A stretch of DNA of 64,000 nt. It comes from Kribbella aluminosa (lineage in GTDB: Bacteria > Actinomycetota > Actinomycetes > Propionibacteriales > Kribbellaceae). The stretch lies in contig NZ_JAGINT010000002.1 in the NCBI RefSeq assembly GCF_017876295.1, forward strand, positions 62,001-126,000, in the 5' to 3' direction. The translations under genes were made by a program, and so were the position numbers. This document shows, piece after piece, positions 32,603-41,091 of this stretch. The notes below the pieces were generated by a model. It ran no database searches. It worked only from the letters and a program-made list of their open reading frames with translations, and was not told the DNA's origin. Position 1 is the stretch's first letter. Each line of letters opens with the position of its first letter.

Positions 32603-33424
32603 TCAGCCCTTGAGGCCGGAGGCGAAGCCGCGGATGACGTAGCGCTGCAGGACCAGGAACAGCAGCAGGATCGGAAGCGCGGCGAGGATCAGGCCGGCCG
32701 CGACCAGGCCGTAGTTCGAGGTGTACTGGTTGACGAAGGCAAACACCCGGACCGGAACCGTCTCGTGGCCGGAGCCGCCCAGGTACAGCAGGGGTGTGAA
32801 GAAGTCGTTCCAGATCTGGACCGCGTTCAGGATCAGGACCGTGCCGGTGATCGGCCGCAGCAGCGGGAAGATCACGTGCATGAACGCCTGCAGATGTGAC
32901 GCTCCGTCGATCAGTGCTGCGTTCGTGTAGTCGGCCGGCAGCGAGCGGATGAAGCCGGTGTAGAGGAAGACCGTGAACGGCAGCTGGATCCCGGTGTAGA
33001 AGAGGATCATCCCCTGGTACGTCCCGAGCAGGCCGAGGTCGTCGACCAGCTTGTACAGCGGGATCATCCCGAGCTGGAACGGCAGGATGATCCCGACCAG
33101 GAACAGGATGTAGAGCCCGTAGCTCAGGCGGGTCGCCGTACGGGCGAGGAAGTACGCCGCGAGCGAGCCGGCCGCGATCAGCAGTACGACGCTCGCGACC
33201 GTGATCAGGGTGCTGTTCAGCAACGCCGATCCGAGTCCCGCCTCGCGCCACGCCGCGCCGAAACTGCCGACGCTCGGCGGCGACGGCAGCCCGAGCGGCT
33301 TGTTCGCGATCTGCTGCGGATCCTTGAACGCCAGGGTCACCAGCACGTACACCGGGAACAGGAACGCGATCGCGACCACGATCATCACGGCCTCGAGCAG
33401 GAACGTCCGTGGGCGGTACTTCAT
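32603..33424 (-). CDS. Sugar ABC transporter permease (MalG type)
   Basis: The 273-residue membrane protein has about six transmembrane helices and the family's cytoplasmic EAA-type loop (DYTNAALIDGASHLQAFMHV, G-x9-P) near 180-200. Start helix VMIVVAIAFLFPVYVLVTLAF and end LILAALPILLLFLVLQRYVI are typical of the CUT1 second permease. The ATG overlaps the partner permease stop in ATGA. No ATPase gene is present, as usual for CUT1 systems that share MsiK. Confidence 0.92.
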   Translation of the reverse strand: MKYRPRTFLLEAVMIVVAIAFLFPVYVLVTLAFKDPQQIANKPLGLPSPPSVGSFGAAWREAGLGSALLNSTLITVASVVLLIAAGSLAAYFLARTATRLSYGLYILFLVGIILPFQLGMIPLYKLVDDLGLLGTYQGMILFYTGIQLPFTVFLYTGFIRSLPADYTNAALIDGASHLQAFMHVIFPLLRPITGTVLILNAVQIWNDFFTPLLYLGGSGHETVPVRVFAFVNQYTSNYGLVAAGLILAALPILLLFLVLQRYVIRGFASGLKG

Positions 33425-34350
33425 ACCGTCGTCTCCCTCGACCTCAGGTACCCGATCTGCAGGAACGTCACGGCCGCCACGAAGATCGCCAGCACCAGCG
33501 CGATCGCGGTGCTGTAGCCGAACTTCCCGTAGACGAAGGCCTGCTTGTACAGCACCGTCGACAACGTGTCGGTGGCGTACCCCGGTCCGCCGTTCGTCAT
33601 CGCGATGATCTGCGTGAACAACGTCAGCCCGCCCACCGTCGACAGCATCACGTTGATCGTCACGGCCGGCGCGAGCAACGGCCAGGTGATGTGCCGGAAC
33701 CGCGCGACCGTACCGGCGCCGTCGACCATCGCGGACTCGTGCAACTCGGCCGGTACCCCTTCGAGCCCGGCGAGGAAGATCACCATCGAGTACCCGGCGC
33801 ACTGCCAGATCACCGTGAACGCGACGGACCAGAGCGCGAGCGACGGATTCCCGAGCCAGTCCTGCCGCAGCCCGCCGAGCCCGACCGCACCGAGCGCGGC
33901 GTTCAGCCCCGAGTCCGGCGCCGGGTTGTAGACGAACTTCCACAGGAACGACACCATCACCGGACTCACCACGACCGGCGCGAAGAACACCATCCGGAGG
34001 ATCATCCGGCTCCGGATCCGGGTGTGCACGCCGAGCGCCAGCAGCAGCCCGATCGCGTTCTGGATCACCACGATCGCGACCGTCAGCAACAACGTGTTCC
34101 GCAACGCCCCGAGCGCCTGGTCATCGTGCACCAACTGCTTGAAGTTGGCCGCCCCAACGAATGTCCTCGCGCTCCCGACCCCCGACCAGTCCGTGAACGC
34201 CGACCCGGCCCCGGCAATGCTCGGATACAACACCACCACCGCGTAGACCAGCACCGCCGGCACGGCGAACCACCACGGCGGCACAATCCCCCCGCGCCGC
34301 CGGGTGCGCTTCGCCTCGTCCGCCCGAACCAGCACCGCCGAAGCCGTCAT
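33421..34350 (-). CDS. Sugar ABC transporter permease (MalF type)
   Basis: The 309-residue protein has six predicted transmembrane helices (first WWFAVPAVLVYAVVVLYPSI) and the EAA loop ELHESAMVDGAGTVARFRHI near 210-229. NGGPGYATDTLSTVLYKQAF is characteristic of CUT1 first permeases. It overlaps the binding-protein gene upstream and the second permease downstream by four bases each, so the three genes form one operon. Confidence 0.92.
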   Translation of the reverse strand: MTASAVLVRADEAKRTRRRGGIVPPWWFAVPAVLVYAVVVLYPSIAGAGSAFTDWSGVGSARTFVGAANFKQLVHDDQALGALRNTLLLTVAIVVIQNAIGLLLALGVHTRIRSRMILRMVFFAPVVVSPVMVSFLWKFVYNPAPDSGLNAALGAVGLGGLRQDWLGNPSLALWSVAFTVIWQCAGYSMVIFLAGLEGVPAELHESAMVDGAGTVARFRHITWPLLAPAVTINVMLSTVGGLTLFTQIIAMTNGGPGYATDTLSTVLYKQAFVYGKFGYSTAIALVLAIFVAAVTFLQIGYLRSRETTV

Positions 34351-35633
34351 GCGCTCTTCTTGTATGCGTCGTCGAGCTTTTTCAGGGCGTCCTGGACTGT
34401 GGTCTTGCCGCCGAGGAGTTGCTGGACGACGGCGAAGTGGGTTGGTTGTACTTCGGCGTTCGGCCAGCGTTGGTCCATGAACGGGACGGCCTTGTTCGCC
34501 TTCAGGAGTGGGAGGAACGAGGTCAGTGCGGCGTCGACCTTCGCGTCGCCGTACAGCGGGACGCAGGAGACGGCCTCGGCCCAGGCGTTCAGGTTGTCCT
34601 GCTGGCCGCAGTACTCCAGGAAGCTCTTCGCCTGGTCGGACTTCTTGCTCTTCGCGCTGACCGCGATGCCGACCACCACGCCGGCCGGGATCCAGTTGTC
34701 GGCGGCAACATCCGTCGCCGGGAACGGGAACATCGACAGGTCGTCGGGCGACGGCGCCGCGGCCCGGAACGCCGACAGTACGGCGGACACCTGGACCGCC
34801 ATCGCGGCCTTGCCGGTGCCGACCATCGAGGTCGCCTGCTCGTACGTCGTACCGTTCGGGTTGTCGTTGAAGTACCCCTTCTTCTGCAGCTCGAGGTACT
34901 TGTTCATCGCGTCGACCCAGCCGGAGTCCGCGAACGAGGCCTGGCCGGCGCTCATCTTGTCGTCGAAGTCCGGCGTCTTCGCGTAGACCGTCCCGGGCAC
35001 CAGCGCGTACGGGATCAGCTGCGTGATCCACGGAGTCTGCGCGCCGAGGGCGATCGGCACGATGCCCTTCTTCTTCAGCTTCTCGCAGACCGCGAGCAGC
35101 TCGGACCAGGTGGTCGGCGGCTCGACGCCCGCGGTCGCGAACGCCTTCTTGTTGTAGATCGCGCCGAGCATGCTGGAGCCGGGCGAGAAGATGTACGTCT
35201 TGCCGTCGTTCTGGAACGCGCCCTTGAAACCGTCCGGCACCTTCTGCGTCCACGACTGGCTGCTGAGGTCCGCGAGCAGCCCGGCCTTGCTCAGCTGGAC
35301 CATCGACATCGCGCTGCCACTGCCGGGATAGACCACGTGTACGTCGGGAGCGTTGCCGCCGCCGAGCTGGGTACGGAGCGCGGTCTGCACCTGGTCTGCC
35401 GGCGCGAACGAGAGGTTGAAGTCGAAGCCGGAGTGCGCCGACTTGTACGAGTCGAGCACCTTGCGCAGGCCCGGCTCCTGGTCGCCGACGCCGATCACCT
35501 TCAGCGTGCCGCTGGACGACGTACCGCTGCTCCCGCCGCACGCTGCCAGCGCACCGCCGAGAGCGGTGGCGACGGTGGCACCGCCGGCCAACTGCAGGAG
35601 CCGCCTTCGGCTGACGGACCGATCGAGTGCCAT
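34347..35633 (-). CDS. Sugar-binding lipoprotein of ABC importer
   Basis: The 428-residue protein has a twin-arginine lipoprotein signal (SRRRLLQLAGG, then GALAACGG with the lipid Cys near residue 32). The mature part is a family-1 extracellular solute-binding protein: PDVHVVYPGSGSAMSMVQL, FSPGSSMLGAIYNKKAF and a C-terminal QRWPNAEVQP region. It captures a sugar for the two permeases encoded downstream. The start has AGGAGGAACC upstream. The neighbouring GH43-like gene suggests arabino-oligosaccharide uptake, but this is an inference. Confidence 0.92.
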   Translation of the reverse strand: MALDRSVSRRRLLQLAGGATVATALGGALAACGGSSGTSSSGTLKVIGVGDQEPGLRKVLDSYKSAHSGFDFNLSFAPADQVQTALRTQLGGGNAPDVHVVYPGSGSAMSMVQLSKAGLLADLSSQSWTQKVPDGFKGAFQNDGKTYIFSPGSSMLGAIYNKKAFATAGVEPPTTWSELLAVCEKLKKKGIVPIALGAQTPWITQLIPYALVPGTVYAKTPDFDDKMSAGQASFADSGWVDAMNKYLELQKKGYFNDNPNGTTYEQATSMVGTGKAAMAVQVSAVLSAFRAAAPSPDDLSMFPFPATDVAADNWIPAGVVVGIAVSAKSKKSDQAKSFLEYCGQQDNLNAWAEAVSCVPLYGDAKVDAALTSFLPLLKANKAVPFMDQRWPNAEVQPTHFAVVQQLLGGKTTVQDALKKLDDAYKKSA

Positions 35634-35671
35634 GGTTCCTCCTGAGCGCCGAGTTACCGGCCAGGGATGTG

Positions 35672-35696
35672 AAGTAACCGCAGGATCGTGTTACTT
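35672..35696. promoter_or_regulatory. Operator-like inverted repeat
   Basis: AAGTAAC (35672-35678) and GTTACTT (35690-35696) form 7-bp arms 11 bases apart. They lie 40 bases upstream of the sugar-binding-protein start and are A/T-rich against the background. Confidence 0.5.
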
Positions 35697-35830
35697 TTGT
35701 CACGCGGGACGCTACGTACGGCCCGGGAGGGTGTCAAGACCTCGTTGAAAGGATTCAGTCCATACCGGTGTGAAAACGACTCCGGGCAGGCCGCCGGGGC
35801 TTCGGGTCCGTGCCTCGGTCGCCTGAGAGG

Positions 35831-35938
35831 ATGGGCGACGTGCCCGCGACCGCCTTCCCGCATCCGGCCGGTACGACGCGCGTCGTACCGCGGCCCGGCG
35901 AGTCCGTGACGCCGACACGTGGACCGGTGCAGGCGTGA
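35831..35938 (+). CDS. Possible 35-codon upstream ORF
   Basis: An ATG directly after GAGAGG opens a 35-residue frame (MGDVPATAFPHPAGTT...) whose TGA overlaps the GTG of the next gene in GTGA. It could couple translation of the secreted protein. The ribosome-binding site is too close, so it may not be expressed. Confidence 0.3.
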   Translation: MGDVPATAFPHPAGTTRVVPRPGESVTPTRGPVQA

Positions 35939-36654
35939 GACGAGTGCTCCTGGTCGGCCTGCTGTTGCTGGCCTTGGCCCTCGGCGTCGGCGGCGGCTAC
36001 TACGCCGGCAACCGCTGGGACACCCCAGACCCCACCGCCTCCGGCACCGCCGGCCCCCTCGGCACCGTCTCCCCCTCCCCCACCCCAACCCCCACCCCGA
36101 CCGAGACCCCCCTCCCGGTAAAAACCCCGGTCCCCAACAACCTGGACCCCCTGCAGCCCGGCCTCACCTACGCCAACCGCACCTTCACGGTGAACCCGAA
36201 GGACGCGCAGCCCGTCCAGCTGTCCGTCGGAGTACCGCAGGGTTGGGGGCTGACCAGGGATCCGAAGCACCCGGACGAGGTCAAGTTCCTGGACAACCTC
36301 AGGCAACGGGGCGTCCGCGTACAAGCCGTCGAGCCGGCCACCCAGACACCGAAGGACGCGATCGCCCAGCTGGTCATCGACCTGCGGAAGAGTCAGGCTC
36401 CGGAGAACAACGTCCAGATCGTCGACCAGAACACCGCTGTGATCACCGGCGACGACGGCCGGAGCCGGGCCGTCGGAACCCTGATCTACACCTTCATCCC
36501 GGGCGACACCCTGCGCTACGTCATCGTCCGCTTCATCGCGGTCAACGGCGAACTCGCCAACATCTCGATGAGCATCACCGGCATCCCCGAGGACGCCCCC
36601 GCCCTCAAGGAAATCCTCGAGAAGGCCTCCGCCTCGGTCAGCGAGACCGCCTAG
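35935..36654 (+). CDS. Membrane-anchored uncharacterised protein (paralogue 1)
   Basis: The 239-residue protein has one N-terminal membrane helix (VLLVGLLLLALALGVGGGYY), a Pro/Thr linker (SPSPTPTPTPTETP) and an outer domain with VPQGWGLTRDP, ATQTPKDAIAQLVIDLRKSQ and LRYVIVRFIAVNGELA. The next gene encodes a paralogue with the same layout and motifs (VPDGWGLTQP, LRYVIVRWVADN). No known domain is recognised. Both probably sit outside the cytoplasmic membrane. Confidence 0.7.
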   Translation: MRRVLLVGLLLLALALGVGGGYYAGNRWDTPDPTASGTAGPLGTVSPSPTPTPTPTETPLPVKTPVPNNLDPLQPGLTYANRTFTVNPKDAQPVQLSVGVPQGWGLTRDPKHPDEVKFLDNLRQRGVRVQAVEPATQTPKDAIAQLVIDLRKSQAPENNVQIVDQNTAVITGDDGRSRAVGTLIYTFIPGDTLRYVIVRFIAVNGELANISMSITGIPEDAPALKEILEKASASVSETA

Positions 36655-36742
36655 CCGGCTTTCATGGAATCGTTACCTGCTCGGTGCAACCTGAGAGCGG
36701 GCTCAGGTGTCTTCTGTTAGGGAGATCTGGGGAGGTGGGGGC

Positions 36743-37456
36743 ATGGCGAGGACTGTCACCAGGCGCACGATGCTCGGCGCCGGGTTGCTGGGCCTTGCCG
36801 GGGCGGGGGGTGCGGGCGGGTACGGGGCCGGCCTGTTCCTCACCGCGGAGCCCAGTCTCGCCGGTACCGCGGGGCCGCTGCCGATGAGTTCCGTGAGTAC
36901 GTCGCCCACCCCGGCGACGCCACCGCCGCCGCGCAAGGTGACGTACGACGACTCGCCGGCGCTGGATGCGGGCGACCTCAGCTACCGGAGCCAGACCTTC
37001 TACGTGAAGAGCGTGGTCAAGTCGCGGATCACCGTGCGGGTGCCGGACGGCTGGGGGCTGACACAGCCGTACCCGCCGAGGACCGGCCGGTTCACCGATC
37101 CGACCGGCAAGCGGTGGATCCGGATCGAGGGCGGCTTCACGATCAAGCGGCCGCCGGCGGCGTCGATGCAGGCTCGCATCATCGAGCTGAAGCGGCTCAC
37201 GACCGACCAGATGCTGAACCTGCTCTCGCAGCAGGACGACGGCGACTCCGCCACGATCTCCTACACCTACGTGCCGCCGCCGGACCAGTCGCCGGACGGC
37301 GTGCTGCGGTACGTCATCGTCCGCTGGGTCGCTGACAACAGCGGCAACTGTGCGGTGGAGATGAGTTCGACCGGGCTCCCGCAGGACAAGAAGGCACTGC
37401 AAGACGTCCTGGAGCACGCCACGAAGAGCGTCGAACGCCACGACAGCAGCCTCTGA
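36743..37456 (+). CDS. Secreted uncharacterised protein (paralogue 2)
   Basis: The 237-residue protein has a twin-arginine-like signal (RRTMLGAGLLGLAGAGGAGG), a Pro/Thr linker and an outer domain matching the gene before it: YRSQTFYVKSVVKSRITVRV, PDGWGLTQPYPP, then SYTYVPPPDQSPDGVLRYVI and SSTGLPQDKKALQDVLEHA. It arose by duplication of, or from a common ancestor with, its neighbour. The ATG at 36743 follows GGGGAGG. Function unknown. Confidence 0.72.
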   Translation: MARTVTRRTMLGAGLLGLAGAGGAGGYGAGLFLTAEPSLAGTAGPLPMSSVSTSPTPATPPPPRKVTYDDSPALDAGDLSYRSQTFYVKSVVKSRITVRVPDGWGLTQPYPPRTGRFTDPTGKRWIRIEGGFTIKRPPAASMQARIIELKRLTTDQMLNLLSQQDDGDSATISYTYVPPPDQSPDGVLRYVIVRWVADNSGNCAVEMSSTGLPQDKKALQDVLEHATKSVERHDSSL

Positions 37457-37582
37457 GCTACAGCACCTGCGCGAGTCTCCGACAGATACACGGCGGGTGC
37501 AGTTGCGCTGACCGCCCGCGGTAAACGCCCGCCCTGCACGCTTCGGGCGTGTCCGAAGTGTTGGGATGGGAACCTGGGGAGC

Positions 37583-38776
37583 ATGCTCCTGGCGCTGTTG
37601 TGTGTTGGCATTTTCCTGATCCAGTTGGACGTGACGGTCGTCAACGTGGCGCTGCCGACGATCCGGGTTGACCTCGTCACCGGCCTGGTGGGCCAGCAGT
37701 GGGTGGTGGCGGCGTACATGATTGCCCTGGCCGGCCTGCTGCTCCCCAGTGGTGCGTTGGGCGACCGGGTCGGCCACAGACGCGTCGTGCTGACAGGGCT
37801 CGCTGTCTTCGGTGGGGCCTCGCTTGCTTGCGGTCTGGCGCCAAGTATCGAAGTGCTGATAGCTGCGCGGGCAGTGCAGGGCATCGGCGCCGCACTGCTG
37901 CTGCCAGGCACGCTTGCCGTCATTACGGACCTGTACGTCGACAGCGCCGCAAGGGCACGCGCTGTCGGTATCTGGTCCGGCGCGGGCGCCCTGGCACTGC
38001 CGTCCGGCCCCTTGCTCGGCGGCGCCCTGGTAGCTGGGTTGGGCTGGCGGGCCACGTTCCTGATCAACCTGCCGATCATCGCGGTCGGGCTCCCGCTCGC
38101 CTGGCGGCTGATACCGCAGCGCCAGCCGCACCAGGAGCGCCGTACGACCAGGCTGCGGATCGGTAAGGACTTCGTCGGCGCCAACCTGGTCGCGGGCCTG
38201 ATGAACTTCGTCGGACTCGGTACCGTGCTGGTGCTGACGCTCTACCTGCAGGAACACCTGTCCCAGCATGCGTTCCGGGCGGGACTGGAGCTCATACCCC
38301 TCTTCCTCCCGCTGGCCGTACTAGGACCGATCTCCGGCCGCATCACCGCCCGCTACGGCCCGCGGCTGCCTATGTCGATCGGGCTGGTCCTCGGTGTCGC
38401 CGGGTCGCTCTGTCTGCTCGGTGTGAACGCCCACAGCGGGTACGCAGCCGTCGTACCGGTACAGGTCGGTCTTGGTGTCGGCATGGGGTTCCTGACGGCC
38501 GCCGTGGTGCATGCGGCCATCGCTGCGCTCCCGCCAGACCGCGCGGGCTTCGCCAGTGGGGTCAACAACACCAGCCGCCAGGCCGTGGGTGCCCTTGGCA
38601 TCGGTGTGTACGGCGCTGTCCTGGGCCATGCGCACGGCTTCGTCAGCGGGCTGCACGTGCTGGCGTGGCTGGGAGGCGGTCTGTGGGCAGTTGCGCTGGG
38701 CATCACCTGGCTGACCGCGCAGAGGCCTCAGTCGACGGGCCAGATGGTGCGGAAGATGGTGGAGCGGATCCGGTAG
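37583..38776 (+). CDS. MFS drug exporter (DHA2-like)
   Basis: The 397-residue protein has about 12 transmembrane helices. Motif QLDVTVVNVALPTI in helix 1 (residues 14-27) and GDRVGHRRVVLTGLAVFGGAS (motif A) are typical of EmrB/QacA drug:H+ antiporters, as is RAVQGIGAALLLPGTLAVIT. It is shorter than the usual 14-helix members. The ATG at 37583 follows CTGGGGAG. Confidence 0.85.
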   Translation: MLLALLCVGIFLIQLDVTVVNVALPTIRVDLVTGLVGQQWVVAAYMIALAGLLLPSGALGDRVGHRRVVLTGLAVFGGASLACGLAPSIEVLIAARAVQGIGAALLLPGTLAVITDLYVDSAARARAVGIWSGAGALALPSGPLLGGALVAGLGWRATFLINLPIIAVGLPLAWRLIPQRQPHQERRTTRLRIGKDFVGANLVAGLMNFVGLGTVLVLTLYLQEHLSQHAFRAGLELIPLFLPLAVLGPISGRITARYGPRLPMSIGLVLGVAGSLCLLGVNAHSGYAAVVPVQVGLGVGMGFLTAAVVHAAIAALPPDRAGFASGVNNTSRQAVGALGIGVYGAVLGHAHGFVSGLHVLAWLGGGLWAVALGITWLTAQRPQSTGQMVRKMVERIR

Positions 38777-38851
38777 TACCTGCGGCGTACGGACTGGATC
38801 AGCGCCGGCGAAGGCCGGAGCCGTTCGGTCGGGAAACGCATGGGGAACGTC

Positions 38852-40405
38852 CTAGGGGGTGTACTGCACCGTGTCAGCGATCTCGGTGGCACGCACCTGG
38901 CTCGACCCCGGCACGACCACCTGAACGAATATCGAGCCGCCGTCCCCGAAGTCGACGACTCGTTGGAGCAGCACGATATCCGCACCGAAGCAGCCGCCGG
39001 AAACCCGGTCCGTGACCGACTGTCCACCGACCGTGTGCGGAAGCGGTGCGCCGACGTTCTTGCACTGCTTGCTGTCCGGCAGCGCCAGCTTGGTGTCGGA
39101 CAGGCCGACGAACACCCCCGGCGTCTGCCCCGACCAGTCGGGATCCTGGCTGACACGGAACGCCGGAGTACTCGATTTACTGCCCGGAACGGTCCAGGAC
39201 GACGAGGCGATCGACTGCGCCCAGGCGCGCGGCAGGTCCACCTGGAAGCCGTCCTCGGCGACCGTGATCACCTTGCGGCTGGACAGGTACCACTGGCCGC
39301 CGTACCCGGCCCCACCGCCGACCACGAGCGCCAGCAGGGCAGCCACGACCCAGCGGCCACGCTTCTTCCGTGGCGCGGCGGCGGGAGGAGCCGGCACCAC
39401 CTCGGTCTCTGCCTCCGGGGGCGCCTGGGGAGGCACGGTCTCCGCGGCGTCGGCGGTCTCCGCCGGCTCCGCGGACTTGACGATCGTCGGCTTGTTCTCG
39501 TCGCTGAGCGCGGTCTGGTCCCCGAGGTCGTCGTCGGGCCTGTCGGCGAGCTGGATCGATTCGCGCTCCGCCAGCGGGAAGTCGCGCGTGTTCTCGTCGA
39601 GTGCGCCGACGAGTTGCTTGGTGAACGACAGCACGTCCGGCCAGCGCTTCTCGCGGTCCGGGTCCAGGGCACGGACGATCGCCGCGTCGACCTGCTCCGG
39701 CAGCTCGAACCCGAGTGAGCTCGGCGGCGGGGCCACCTTCACCCGGCTGGCCGCGCCGAGCCCGTCCACCTGGTGCGGGGACCGCCCGGTGAGTGCGGCG
39801 TACGCGACGGCGCCCAGCGAGTACTGGTCGGCGCGCTGATCCAGCCGCTCCCCCAGCGCCTGCTCCGGGGCGACGTACGACGGGGTGCCGCCAGGCATAG
39901 TGATCCGCGACACCTCGTCGAGCGACTTCCCGAGGCCGAGGTCGGACAGCACCGCCCGCTCGCCGTCGTCGTCGGTGCTGCGGAACAGTACGTTGGCCGG
40001 CTTCACGTCGCGGTGCAGCAGACCGCGCCGGTGCAGCGCCTGCAGCCCGCGGCCGACCTGGACGACCACGTCGACCGCCTCGGGCAGCGCCAGCGGCTTC
40101 TGCTTCAGGCGGTCCGCCAGCGTGCCGCGATCGGCGTACGTGAGCACCAGGAACGGCCTGCCGTCCTCGAGTTCGCCCACGTCGTGCACCTGGACGACGT
40201 GCTCGGACTCGACCCGGCGCAGGAACCGGCCCTCCTCGAGGAACCGGTGCCGGACCGCGTCGTCGTGCGCCCAGTTGTCGGCCAGCACCTTGATCGCCAC
40301 CTCGGCGTCGAGCTGCTCGTCGTGCGCGAGCCAGACCGTCGCGAAACCGCCTGAACCCAGGCGTCGGCGCACGACGTACCGACCGAGTCTGGTTGGGACC
40401 CCCAT
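38852..40405 (-). CDS. Transmembrane Ser/Thr protein kinase
   Basis: The 517-residue kinase has the Gly loop GSGGFATVW near 17-25, Lys39 in VAIKVL, catalytic LLHRDVKPANVLF (about 129-141), an SDLG metal site and activation segment GGTPSYVAPEQ. An acidic/Pro linker, one transmembrane helix near 352-372 and an outer domain of about 140 residues follow; the outer domain lacks PASTA repeats and has two Cys pairs. The start at 40405 is preferred because CATAAT lies seven bases upstream, which fits a leaderless transcript. An ATG nine bases upstream is also possible. It is divergent from an ECF sigma factor. Confidence 0.9.
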   Translation of the reverse strand: MGVPTRLGRYVVRRRLGSGGFATVWLAHDEQLDAEVAIKVLADNWAHDDAVRHRFLEEGRFLRRVESEHVVQVHDVGELEDGRPFLVLTYADRGTLADRLKQKPLALPEAVDVVVQVGRGLQALHRRGLLHRDVKPANVLFRSTDDDGERAVLSDLGLGKSLDEVSRITMPGGTPSYVAPEQALGERLDQRADQYSLGAVAYAALTGRSPHQVDGLGAASRVKVAPPPSSLGFELPEQVDAAIVRALDPDREKRWPDVLSFTKQLVGALDENTRDFPLAERESIQLADRPDDDLGDQTALSDENKPTIVKSAEPAETADAAETVPPQAPPEAETEVVPAPPAAAPRKKRGRWVVAALLALVVGGGAGYGGQWYLSSRKVITVAEDGFQVDLPRAWAQSIASSSWTVPGSKSSTPAFRVSQDPDWSGQTPGVFVGLSDTKLALPDSKQCKNVGAPLPHTVGGQSVTDRVSGGCFGADIVLLQRVVDFGDGGSIFVQVVVPGSSQVRATEIADTVQYTP

Positions 40406-40406
40406 A

Positions 40407-40418
40407 CAAGGCATTATG
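40407..40418 (-). promoter_or_regulatory. -10 box for leaderless kinase transcript
   Basis: On the minus strand CATAAT is followed by seven bases and then the kinase ATG, so transcription would start at the start codon. Confidence 0.45.
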
Positions 40419-40466
40419 GGTCATTGGAGTGTCCCTCACCGGGGCGCATGGAGAGCAAAGGCGCAG

Positions 40467-41027
40467 ATGAGCGAGAGCACCAGCCCGGCCGACGATCTTG
40501 CGACCCTCGCGGAGCAGGCGCAGGCGGGCGACAAGAACGCGATGGACGACCTGCTGCGGCAGGTCTATCCGCGCGTCCTGCGGATCTGCCGGAGCGTCCT
40601 GCCGTACTCCGCCGACGCGGAGGACGCGGCGCAGGAGGCCCTGCTGAACATCGCGACCAAGATCAACACGTACTCCGGTCGCAGCAGCTTCTCCACCTGG
40701 GTGCACTCCGTCGCGGCCAACTCCGCGCGCTCGACGTACCGCAAGCTGAAGCGCACCGCGCAGGCCGCCCACAACCCGGAGCAGATGGAGAAGCCGGACC
40801 CGCGTACCACGAGCGTGATCGCCGGCACCCGTCTGGACCTCCTGGAGGCCCTGGAGACCCTGGAGCGGGACCGTCCGCAGATGGTGACCCCGCTGGTGCT
40901 GCGGGACGTCTACGGGCTGTCGTACGAGGAGATCGCCGCCGAGGTCGGCGCCCCGCTCGGCACTGTCAAGTCCCGCATCCACGACGCCCGCGAGGTCGTC
41001 CGGCCGCTCCTCCGGCCCAAGGACTAG
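40467..41027 (+). CDS. ECF-family RNA polymerase sigma factor
   Basis: The 186-residue protein has region 2 (DLLRQVYPRVLRICRSVLPY, then DAEDAAQEALLNIATKI near 47-63 and FSTWVHSVAANSARSTYRK) and region 4 (LRDVYGLSYEEIAAEVGAPL, GTVKSRIHDAREVVRPLL near 160-177). No anti-sigma gene follows; the divergent membrane kinase is the natural candidate for linking it to an outside signal. Confidence 0.9.
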   Translation: MSESTSPADDLATLAEQAQAGDKNAMDDLLRQVYPRVLRICRSVLPYSADAEDAAQEALLNIATKINTYSGRSSFSTWVHSVAANSARSTYRKLKRTAQAAHNPEQMEKPDPRTTSVIAGTRLDLLEALETLERDRPQMVTPLVLRDVYGLSYEEIAAEVGAPLGTVKSRIHDAREVVRPLLRPKD

Positions 41028-41043
41028 TTGCATCAACCTGCAA

Positions 41044-41084
41044 TGCATCAGGGCTGATGTGTGAGCCTGATGCAGGCATACCCT
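41044..41084 (+). promoter_or_regulatory. Inverted repeat and leaderless -10 for MFS gene
   Basis: TGCATCAGG (41044-41052) and CCTGATGCA (41066-41074) form a perfect 9-bp inverted repeat; a further TGCATCA lies at 41029. TACCCT at 41079-41084 is followed by seven bases and then the ATG, suggesting a repressible leaderless promoter. Confidence 0.5.
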
Positions 41085-41091
41085 CCGGGTT

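Noticed and set aside
32460..32899. Continuation of the hydrolase's first frame past 32459
   Set aside because: Runs antisense through the permease gene after a frameshift; the sequence is low-complexity and unlike the family.
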